From PR03 sp964353555 (GTDB lineage: Bacteria > Myxococcota_A > UBA9160 > PR03), in NCBI GenBank assembly GCA_964353555.1, contig CAYGWM010000041.1, positions 1 to 33,134 on the forward strand: a DNA stretch of 33,134 nt. Direction: 5' to 3'. The notes under the pieces are model-generated. The model saw nothing but the letters and a program-made list of their open reading frames with translations. It was not told the origin of the DNA and made no database searches. Shown here piece after piece: positions 25,701-31,523 of the stretch (position 1 is its first letter; the number at the start of each line of letters is the position of its first letter). Position numbers and translations under genes: made by a program.

Positions 25701-25864
25701 GCATCGTCTGCATCGGCGGTCTGGTGACGTCGACGCTGCTGACGCTGCTGGTCGTGCCGGTGGTCTACACGCTGGTGGACGACGCACAGCGCGCGGGCAC
25801 TCGTGCGATCGCGCGGCTGCGAGGGCACCCGGCACCGCACGACGCGGGCGCCCCGTCCACCTGA
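22754..25864 (+). CDS. RND (HAE1-type) multidrug/hydrophobe efflux pump, inner-membrane subunit
   Basis: A 1036-residue AcrB-like proton-driven transporter. It has the classic N-terminal IRRPVFAVMLVGGLIVLG first helix, the DLFPRVEMPIVTV porter segment, TM4 with the proton-relay aspartates (GMLIDDAIVVLENIYRHME), TM10 Lys in MGIVMKNGILLVDY, and a final helix GGLVTSTLLTLLVVPVVYTL. Twelve TM segments and two large periplasmic loops are expected from the length. All proton-relay residues are present, so it should be active. GTG start overlaps the adaptor stop (GTGA). Substrate is unknown; solvents, lipids, bile-type compounds or drugs are all possible. Confidence 0.93.
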   Translation: MRLADISIRRPVFAVMLVGGLIVLGIVSLPRLGVDLFPRVEMPIVTVVTPLPGAAPETVEREVTQVLEESINTIEGIRSLSSQSTDSLSLIYIEFELEYDIGRKVQEVRDRVAAVSGDIPQDAEAPVVNRVDPDAAPILAIMLSGPHAIRTISEFADKRVKTRLERVPGVGSVTLAGDRAREIRVWIDPVRLGGYGLGVDDVIAALQREHVELPGGRLDTGSGEWSLKTLGKLTNANQFGRLVVAERQGRTIHLEDVTTVEDGMAEERTVSRLDGKRGVSLLVRRQSGENTVEVAKAVKEELARIRSELPPGYQMAVALDSSVFITAAIRDVAIDIAYGAVLAALVVLLFLRNIRSTAITALAIPASLVSSFVFFYAFGFTLNTMTLMALSLSIGMLIDDAIVVLENIYRHMEQEGRSPAEAASVGTDEIGLAVVATTLATCAVFVPIAFMSGIVGRFFREFGLVATSAVLASMLVSLTLTPMLCARYLRVQQRQGRVFWALERGYLALEAAYRRVLAVGLRHRPTVIAIALAAMAGGIALAGAVPIDFVTQEDRAEFNVWLKRPLGSSLEQTLVVVESVEAELRTIPEVSLTFSTIGSGAKKRINEALVYVQLVHKSERQKTQKQLMDEVRTRIRAKQLPLRDLAVEELGIISLPGSRNAQLMYSFRGPDIEKLQHYASTLVEKMRAAGGYADLYLSYETGKPEIALDITRERAADLGVSALQIGRTVSALYAGYKAASFEEGGERYDVRVQVSPEYRDDLEKLELVRVRAQSGALVPLRNLVTPRIGSGPVQIDRESRTRSITVFGNLDAKSAGDADVEIARFAGELELPADTSFQPVGPSQRLRETTSAVLFAFALAMVAIYMILAAQFDSFVHPFTIMLSAPLSFIGAFAAIWLSGYSLDVMGQISFLMLMGIVMKNGILLVDYTNTLRTRGLPLLEAVQKAGPTRLRPVLMTAVSTIFGMLPVAFGRGDGSEWRNPMGIVCIGGLVTSTLLTLLVVPVVYTLVDDAQRAGTRAIARLRGHPAPHDAGAPST

Positions 25865-25882
25865 ATGGGATCGCGCGAGCGC

Positions 25883-26089
25883 TCAGTCGTCACGCAGCGG
25901 CAAGCCACTCGTGTCGGGCGCCTCGAGCCACCGGTCGTGCGCTTCGTCCCAGGTTCCACCCCGCTGGGTTGCGCAGGCAAAGCACAGGAATGCGTCCGTA
26001 CCCGCCGCGTAGGCCCGGTCCCGGGCGGGGGCGATCTCGGCGCCGCAGACCGCGCAGCTTGCGAGTTCGAGTGTCTCGGAGCGATGCAT
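25883..26089 (-). CDS. Small zinc-ribbon-like protein (CxxC...CxxC)
   Basis: A 68-residue acidic protein with C12-x2-C15 and C36-x2-C39 (CAVCGAEI and CFACATQ), a two-knuckle zinc ribbon arrangement. The C-terminus reads DRWLEAPDTSGLPLRDD. I recognise no named family; similar short unnamed proteins exist in proteobacteria, to my recollection. An AGGAGGA Shine-Dalgarno with 6-nt spacing strongly supports the start at 26089, over an open frame that reaches 26128. It is convergent with the RND pump gene (18 nt gap) and divergent from the acetyl-CoA synthetase operon. Confidence 0.75.
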   Translation of the reverse strand: MHRSETLELASCAVCGAEIAPARDRAYAAGTDAFLCFACATQRGGTWDEAHDRWLEAPDTSGLPLRDD

Positions 26090-26095
26090 CACGAA

Positions 26096-26102
26096 TCCTC
26101 CT
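26096..26102 (-). promoter_or_regulatory. Shine-Dalgarno of the zinc-ribbon gene
   Basis: AGGAGGA on the minus strand, 6 nt before the ATG at 26089. It decides the start and is the main evidence that this small frame is a real gene. Confidence 0.7.
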
Positions 26103-26232
26103 GCGCCGATCGGAAGCCGGCGCATCAAGTCGGCGTGCAGGCGCCGTGCCGGGCGAAGAGCCGACGCGCCATGGCAGCACAGCTCGGAGCATCGGCGACC
26201 GGATCATTGCTACCACGCAACACGAGACGCAG

Positions 26233-26250
26233 CGCCTCGCAGTTGAGGCG
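26233..26250. repeat. Inverted repeat in the acs upstream region
   Basis: CGCCTC-N6-GAGGCG, a perfect 6-bp repeat about 100 nt before the acetyl-CoA synthetase start, in a 260-nt divergent gap that otherwise shows no gene. It might be a leader hairpin or a regulator site; chance is also possible. Confidence 0.3.
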
Positions 26251-26349
26251 TTACGCCGCGGCGTCCACCGGACACCGCGAGCTCGGCGCGGCGGGCCACT
26301 GCGTGGATGCCGGCCCGCTGCGGGCACGCATCTTGCGGAATCGCCCGCT

Positions 26350-28131
26350 GTGACCGCGCCGATCGACGCTGCGCTGCGCTTCCAATCCATCGTGAAACGT
26401 CGCGAGCAGTTTCGGGTGCCACCGAACCTGCTCGACTATCGCGAGGAGCGCACCCGCTTCAGCTGGGAAGCAGCGCGACAGCGCCTCGACGGACTTCCCG
26501 GGGGCCGTGGTCTCAACATCGCGCACGAAGCGGTGGACCGGCACGCCAGCGGGCCGCGCCGGGATCGCGTTGCGATCCGCTGGCGCGGCCGTCACGGTGC
26601 CGTGCGCGAGCTCTCGTACGCCGCGCTGGCCGCCGAGACGAGCCGCTTCGCCAACGCGCTGCGCGGGCTCGGCGTCGGCAAGGGCGACGCGGTCTTCGCA
26701 CTCGCCGGGCGCATTCCAGAGCTCTATGTAGCGGCCCTCGGCACGCTGAAGAACGCCAGCGTGTTCTGCCCGCTCTTTTCCGCGTTCGGCCCCGAGCCGA
26801 TCCGCCAGCGGCTCGCGCTCGGCGGCGCGCGGGCGCTGATCACGACCGCCGCGCTCTACGAGCGCAAGGTCGCCGGCCTCCGCGACGCGCTGCCGCAACT
26901 CGAGCACGTGCTCGTCGTGGATGGCGGCGCCGCGCCACCCGCCGGCACGCGCGACTGGGCGTCGCTGATGGCGCGCGCATCGGACGCCTTCACGATTCCG
27001 CCCACCGCACCCGAGGATGCGGCGCTGCTCCACTTCACCAGCGGGACGACCGGCACGCCGAAGGGCGCGCTGCACGTACACGAGGCCGTGGTCGCACACC
27101 ACGCTACCGCCTGGTACGCGCTCGACTTCCACCCCGAAGACCGTTTCTGGTGTACGGCGGACCCTGGCTGGGTCACGGGCACGTCGTACGGCATCATCGC
27201 GCCGCTCACGCACGGTCTGACGATGCTCGTGGACGAGGCCGACTTCGACGCGGAGCGCTGGTACACGCTGCTCGAGGAGGAGCGCATCACCAACTGGTAC
27301 ACCGCGCCGACGGCGGTGCGGATGCTGATGAAGGCCGGGCCCGAGCTTGCGCAAAAGCGCGATCTCTCGGCGCTCCGCTTCGTCGCGAGCGTCGGCGAAC
27401 CGCTGAACCCCGAATGTGTGGTGTGGGGCCAGCAGACGCTCGGGCTTCCGATCCACGACAACTGGTGGCAGACGGAGACGGGCGGGATCATGATCGCGAA
27501 CTGCGCCGCGCTGGAGGTGCGTCCCGGCTCGATGGGGCTTCCGCTTCCCGGTGTCGACGCCGCAATCGTGCGTCGCGGCCCCGACGGCGCGATCGAGGAG
27601 CTCGGCCCGGACCAGCAAGGAGAACTCGCGCTGCGGCCGGGCTGGCCGTCGATGTTCCGCGCGTACCTGAACGAGGAAGCGCGCTACCGCAAGTGCTTCG
27701 CTGGCGGCTTCTACCTTTCCGGCGATCTCGCGCGGCGGGATCGCGATGGTTGGTACTGGTTCGTGGGCCGCGCCGACGACGTGATCAAGTCCGCAGGCCA
27801 CCTGATCGGCCCCTTCGAGGTCGAGAGCGCGCTGCTCGAGCACCCGGCGGTTGCCGAGGTAGGCGTGATTGGCAAGCCTGACCCCGTCGTCGGGGAAATC
27901 GTGAAGGCCTTCGTCGCAGTTCGGCGCGGATTCGAGGCGAGCGAGGCGCTCCGCAAGGAACTCACCGGATTCGCGCGCAAGCGGCTCGGAGCGGCGGTCG
28001 CCCCCAAGGAGATCGCGTTCGTCGCCAGCGTGCCGAAGACGCGCAGCGGGAAGATCCTGCGGCGGCTGCTGCGCGCACGCGAACTCGGTCTGCCGGAGGG
28101 CGACGTCTCGACGCTCGAGGAGGAACGATGA
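26350..28131 (+). CDS. acsA: Short acetyl-CoA synthetase (AMP-forming acetate-CoA ligase type)
   Basis: A 593-residue adenylate-forming enzyme predicted to convert acetate, ATP and CoA to acetyl-CoA. Seen: the P-loop LLHFTSGTTGTPKGALHVHE, WCTADPGWVTGTSYG, and DNWWQTETGG, whose Trp limits the acyl pocket to acetate in known Acs. Also seen: SGDLARRDRDGWYWFVGRADDVIKSAGHLIGPFEVE, and PKTRSGKILRR with the acetylatable Lys near 568. It is some 50-60 residues shorter than E. coli Acs at the N-terminus. The GTG start at 26350 has no strong ribosome binding site. It is the first gene of a unit with E1alpha, E1beta, E2 and ACP, overlapping the next gene by ATGA. Confidence 0.9.
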   Translation: MTAPIDAALRFQSIVKRREQFRVPPNLLDYREERTRFSWEAARQRLDGLPGGRGLNIAHEAVDRHASGPRRDRVAIRWRGRHGAVRELSYAALAAETSRFANALRGLGVGKGDAVFALAGRIPELYVAALGTLKNASVFCPLFSAFGPEPIRQRLALGGARALITTAALYERKVAGLRDALPQLEHVLVVDGGAAPPAGTRDWASLMARASDAFTIPPTAPEDAALLHFTSGTTGTPKGALHVHEAVVAHHATAWYALDFHPEDRFWCTADPGWVTGTSYGIIAPLTHGLTMLVDEADFDAERWYTLLEEERITNWYTAPTAVRMLMKAGPELAQKRDLSALRFVASVGEPLNPECVVWGQQTLGLPIHDNWWQTETGGIMIANCAALEVRPGSMGLPLPGVDAAIVRRGPDGAIEELGPDQQGELALRPGWPSMFRAYLNEEARYRKCFAGGFYLSGDLARRDRDGWYWFVGRADDVIKSAGHLIGPFEVESALLEHPAVAEVGVIGKPDPVVGEIVKAFVAVRRGFEASEALRKELTGFARKRLGAAVAPKEIAFVASVPKTRSGKILRRLLRARELGLPEGDVSTLEEER

Positions 28132-29111
28132 CGCTCCCGCCGCGCGACGAGGCGCCGCTGCTGCTGCGAGAAATGCTGCGCATCCGCCGCTTCGAGGAGA
28201 AGTGCGCGGAGCTCTACGCGGCCGAGAAGATCCGCGGCTTCCTGCACCTGTACATCGGCGAGGAGGCGGTCGCGGTCGGCGTGATGCAGGCGCTCGTGCC
28301 CGACGACGCAATCGTCGCGACCTACCGCGAGCACGGACACGCGCTCGCGCGCGGCATCCCGGCGCGCGCGATCATGGCCGAGATGTTCGGAAGAGTCGAA
28401 GGATGCAGCCGCGGCCGCGGGGGCTCGATGCACATCTTCGACACCGCGCTGCGCTTCTACGGCGGCAATGCGATCGTGGGCGGTGGGCTCCCGCTCGCCG
28501 TCGGCCTGGCGCTGGCAGATCGGATGCGCGGGCTCTCGCGCGTCACGGCGTGCTTCTTCGGCGAGGGCGCCGTCGCGGAGGGCGAGTTTCACGAGTCGAT
28601 GAACCTGGCTGCGCTCTGGCGGCTCCCGTTGCTCTTCTGCTGCGAGAACAATCTCTACGCGATGGGAACGGCGCTCGCGCGCTCCGAGTCCGAGACGGAC
28701 CTTTGTGTCAAGGCAGCGAGCTACGAGATGCCCGCCTGGCCGGTGGACGGGATGGACGTGCTGGCGGTCGCGGAGGCGGCGCGGCGCGCTGCGCTGGCGG
28801 TGCGCGGAGGCGGGGGGCCGGTCTTCCTCGAGCTGCACACCTACCGCTTCCGGGCCCACTCGATGTACGACCCGCAGCTCTATCGCTCGAAGGACGAGGT
28901 GGAGCAGTGGAAGCAGCGCGATCCGATCCTGCTCTACGGCGAGCGTCTCGTCGCGGCCGGCCTGCTCGACGCGGACGAGCGCGAACGTCTCGAGCGCGAG
29001 ATCGCGAGTGAGATCGACGACGCCGTCGCGTTCGCGGAGGCGGGCCACCCCGAGCCCGTCGAGGAGCTCGAGCGCTTCGTCTACTCGGACCCACCGCCGA
29101 GGTCTCCGTGA
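28128..29111 (+). CDS. pdhA: 2-oxoacid (pyruvate/acetoin-type) dehydrogenase E1 component, alpha subunit
   Basis: A 327-residue thiamine-diphosphate enzyme subunit that forms the E1 heterotetramer with the next gene. Motifs: REMLRIRRFEEKCAELYAAE, GFLHLYIGEEAVAVG, ATYREHGHALARG, and the ThDP/Mg motif GEGAVAEGEFHE at 145-156 followed by CENNLYAMGT. The usual first motif is GDG; here Glu replaces Asp, which can still be a Mg ligand. The substrate may be pyruvate or acetoin; the neighbouring acetyl-CoA synthetase would fit either. Start overlaps the acs stop and its own stop overlaps pdhB (GTGA). Confidence 0.92.
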   Translation: MTLPPRDEAPLLLREMLRIRRFEEKCAELYAAEKIRGFLHLYIGEEAVAVGVMQALVPDDAIVATYREHGHALARGIPARAIMAEMFGRVEGCSRGRGGSMHIFDTALRFYGGNAIVGGGLPLAVGLALADRMRGLSRVTACFFGEGAVAEGEFHESMNLAALWRLPLLFCCENNLYAMGTALARSESETDLCVKAASYEMPAWPVDGMDVLAVAEAARRAALAVRGGGGPVFLELHTYRFRAHSMYDPQLYRSKDEVEQWKQRDPILLYGERLVAAGLLDADERERLEREIASEIDDAVAFAEAGHPEPVEELERFVYSDPPPRSP

Positions 29112-30124
29112 GCGAGTCCCAACCCGACGACGCGCCCGCGCGCATCCGACAGAGCTACCGCGACGCAGTGCGCGAAGCGCACCGCGAAGCGCTCCGCCGC
29201 GACGAACGGGTGTTCTTGATGGGCGAGGACGTCGGTCGCTACGGCGGGTGCTTTGCGGTGTCGCGCGGACTGCTCGACGAGTTCGGCCCCGAGCGCATCC
29301 GCGACACGCCGCTCTCGGAGTCGGTCTTCGTCGGCGCCGGCATCGGTGCGGCGCTCGGCGGCATGCGGCCGATCGTCGAGATCATGACGGTGAACTTCAG
29401 CCTGCTCGCGCTCGATCAGATCGTGAACAACGCCGCCACACTTCTTCATATGTCGGGCGGGCAGCTCGCCGTGCCGCTCGTGATTCGCATGACGACCGGC
29501 GCGGGGCGCCAGCTCGCGGCACAGCATTCGCACAGCCTGGAGGGTTGGTACGCGCACATCCCCGGCATCAAGGTACTGGCGCCCGCCACGCTCGAGGACG
29601 CACGCGGCATGCTCTGGACGGCGCTCGAAGATCCCGATCCGGTGTTGATCTTCGAGCATGGCTCGCTCTATGGCGTCGAGGGTGAACTCGCTGCGCACGC
29701 CGGGCCGGTGGCGATCGACCGCGCCGCGGTGCGAAGAGCGGGTCGCGACGTGAGCCTGTTCGCCTACGGCGGCACACTCGGCAAGACGCTCGCCGCGGCC
29801 GATGCGCTCGCCGCCGAGGGCATCGAGGCGGAAGTGATCGACCTCCGTACGCTGCGGCCGCTCGACACCGAGACGATCCTCGACTCGGTCACGCGCACGC
29901 ATCGCGCCGTGGTCGTCGACGAGGGTTGGCGCAGCGGCAGCCTCGCGGCCGAGGTGATGGCGCGGATCGTCGAGGGCGCATTCTATGAACTCGATGCGCC
30001 ACCCGCGCGCGTGTGCAGCGCCGAGGTGCCGATGCCGTACGCAAAGCACCTCGAGGACGCGGCGCTGCCGCAGCCGCCGCGCATCGTGGACGCGGTCCGG
30101 CGGATGCTCGGAGGCAGAGTGTGA
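29108..30124 (+). CDS. pdhB: 2-oxoacid dehydrogenase E1 component, beta subunit
   Basis: A 338-residue partner of the E1alpha subunit. Characteristic segments are VFLMGEDVGRYGGCFAVSRGL, IRDTPLSESVFVGAGIGAAL, EIMTVNFSLLALDQIVNNAA, HSHSLEGWYAHIPGIKVLAPA and VIDLRTLRPLDTETIL. Length and motif order are typical. The GTG start at 29108 overlaps the pdhA stop, and the stop overlaps the E2 start, so translation of the whole set is coupled. Together alpha and beta decarboxylate a 2-oxoacid and pass the acyl group to the lipoyl arm of E2. Confidence 0.93.
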   Translation: MSESQPDDAPARIRQSYRDAVREAHREALRRDERVFLMGEDVGRYGGCFAVSRGLLDEFGPERIRDTPLSESVFVGAGIGAALGGMRPIVEIMTVNFSLLALDQIVNNAATLLHMSGGQLAVPLVIRMTTGAGRQLAAQHSHSLEGWYAHIPGIKVLAPATLEDARGMLWTALEDPDPVLIFEHGSLYGVEGELAAHAGPVAIDRAAVRRAGRDVSLFAYGGTLGKTLAAADALAAEGIEAEVIDLRTLRPLDTETILDSVTRTHRAVVVDEGWRSGSLAAEVMARIVEGAFYELDAPPARVCSAEVPMPYAKHLEDAALPQPPRIVDAVRRMLGGRV

Positions 30125-31263
30125 GCGAGTTTCGGATGCCGTCGCTCGGCGCCGACATGGAGGCCGGGACGCTCGTCGAGTGGCGCGTGCGCCCGGGCGA
30201 CGCCGTGCGCCGCGGCGACATCGTCGCCGTCGTGGACACCGACAAGGCCGTGATCGAGGTGGAGATCTGGGAGGACGGCGTCGTCGACGAGCTGCTCGTG
30301 TCGGCCGGGCAAAAGGTGCCGGTCGGCACGCCGCTCGCGCGGCTGCGCCCCGCCGGCGAGCCGGCGCCCCCGCCTGTTGCGCCGACGCCGATTCCGGTCC
30401 AAGCGGCGCCGGCGACGCGGCGCGTGCACGCGACCCCACTGGCGCGCCGCATCGCGCAATCGCTCGGCGTGGACGTCGCGGCGGTCGAAGGCACCGGCCC
30501 GGGCGGCGCCGTGACACGCGCCGATGTCGAACGGGTCGCCTCGCCGCCGCGCGCTGCGCTCGCGCCCGCGGCACCGGCCCCGCCGCCGACCGATCTGCGC
30601 GCCGCGCGCGCCCGTCAAGCGATGGCGGCCGCGATGGCGCGCTCGAAGCGCGAGATCCCGCACTACTACCTCACGACGCGCATCGACCTGTCGCGCGCGC
30701 TCGGCTGGCTCGCGGCCGAGAATGCGCGGCGCGCAGTGGCCGACCGGCTGCTGCCCGCCGTACTGCTGCTCCGCGCCGTCGCGCTCGCCGCGCGCGAGGT
30801 ACCCGAAATGAACGGTTTCTTCGTGGACGGCGCGTTGCGGCCGGCCGCGTGCGTCCACCTCGGCGTCGGCGTCTCGCTGCGCCAGGGCGGGCTCGTCGCG
30901 CCCGTGCTGCGCGACGCGGACACCAAGGACGTGAGCGTACTGATGCGCGAGCTCGGCGATCTCGTCGCGCGCACGCGGGCTGGCGTGTTGCGCAGCTCGG
31001 AACTCGGTGACGCCACGCTCACCGTGACGAACCTCGGCGACCAGGGCGCCGAGAGCGTCTACGGCGTGATCTATCCGCCGCAGGTGGCGCTGGTCGGCTT
31101 CGGCCGCGTCGCCGCGCAGCCGTGGGCGCACGAGGGGCTTCTCGGCGTGCGGCCGGTCATCGTCGCCACACTCGCGGCCGATCATCGCGCGAGCGACGGC
31201 CACCGCGGGAGCCGCTTCCTCGCCGCGCTGGACCGCTTGCTGCAAGCGCCTGAGAAGCTGTGA
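30121..31263 (+). CDS. pdhC: Dihydrolipoamide acyltransferase (E2) of the 2-oxoacid dehydrogenase complex
   Basis: A 380-residue E2. One N-terminal lipoyl domain (MPSLGADMEAGTLVEW, lipoylated Lys 42 in DTDKAVIEVE), an Ala-Pro linker, a peripheral-subunit-binding domain (ATPLARRIAQSLGVD, EGTGPGGAVTRADVE), a second Ala-Pro linker, and the catalytic acyltransferase domain with the HRxxDG signature (H355, DHRASDG) near the C-terminus. All parts needed for activity are present. Domain order is that of PDH-type E2 rather than the alpha/beta-hydrolase-fused acetoin enzyme AcoC. The gene for E3 (lipoamide dehydrogenase) is not in the unit and must be supplied elsewhere. Confidence 0.93.
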   Translation: MSEFRMPSLGADMEAGTLVEWRVRPGDAVRRGDIVAVVDTDKAVIEVEIWEDGVVDELLVSAGQKVPVGTPLARLRPAGEPAPPPVAPTPIPVQAAPATRRVHATPLARRIAQSLGVDVAAVEGTGPGGAVTRADVERVASPPRAALAPAAPAPPPTDLRAARARQAMAAAMARSKREIPHYYLTTRIDLSRALGWLAAENARRAVADRLLPAVLLLRAVALAAREVPEMNGFFVDGALRPAACVHLGVGVSLRQGGLVAPVLRDADTKDVSVLMRELGDLVARTRAGVLRSSELGDATLTVTNLGDQGAESVYGVIYPPQVALVGFGRVAAQPWAHEGLLGVRPVIVATLAADHRASDGHRGSRFLAALDRLLQAPEKL

Positions 31264-31502
31264 ACCGCGAAGCGATCCGCGCCGCCGTCCTCACCGCGCT
31301 CAGCGAGGTCGCGCCCGAGGCAGAACTCGACCGGCTCGAGCCCGGCGCGGAGCTGCGCGAGGTACTCGAGCTCGATTCGATCGACTTTCTCCGCTTCGTG
31401 CAGGGCCTCGCCGCCACGACGGGCGTCGAGGTGCCAGAGTCGGACTACGCGCAGCTCGCGACACTCGAGGGCGTCGTCGCGTATCTCGCGGCGCGCAGCT
31501 GA
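31260..31502 (+). CDS. Acyl carrier protein
   Basis: An 80-residue acidic helical protein with the phosphopantetheine attachment motif LDSIDFLRF (Ser 40) and the usual four-helix pattern. It should be converted to the holo form and carry an acyl thioester. The GTG start overlaps the E2 stop by 4 nt, so it is translated with the dehydrogenase. No ketosynthase, malonyl transferase or holo-ACP synthase is nearby. Its presence suggests that acyl groups from the complex or acetyl-CoA synthetase are handed to a carrier protein; this is inference. It diverges from housekeeping AcpP (typically GADSLDTVEL), so a dedicated role is likely. Confidence 0.9.
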   Translation: MNREAIRAAVLTALSEVAPEAELDRLEPGAELREVLELDSIDFLRFVQGLAATTGVEVPESDYAQLATLEGVVAYLAARS

Positions 31503-31523
31503 GCGCAACGGCGTCCCGGGTGC

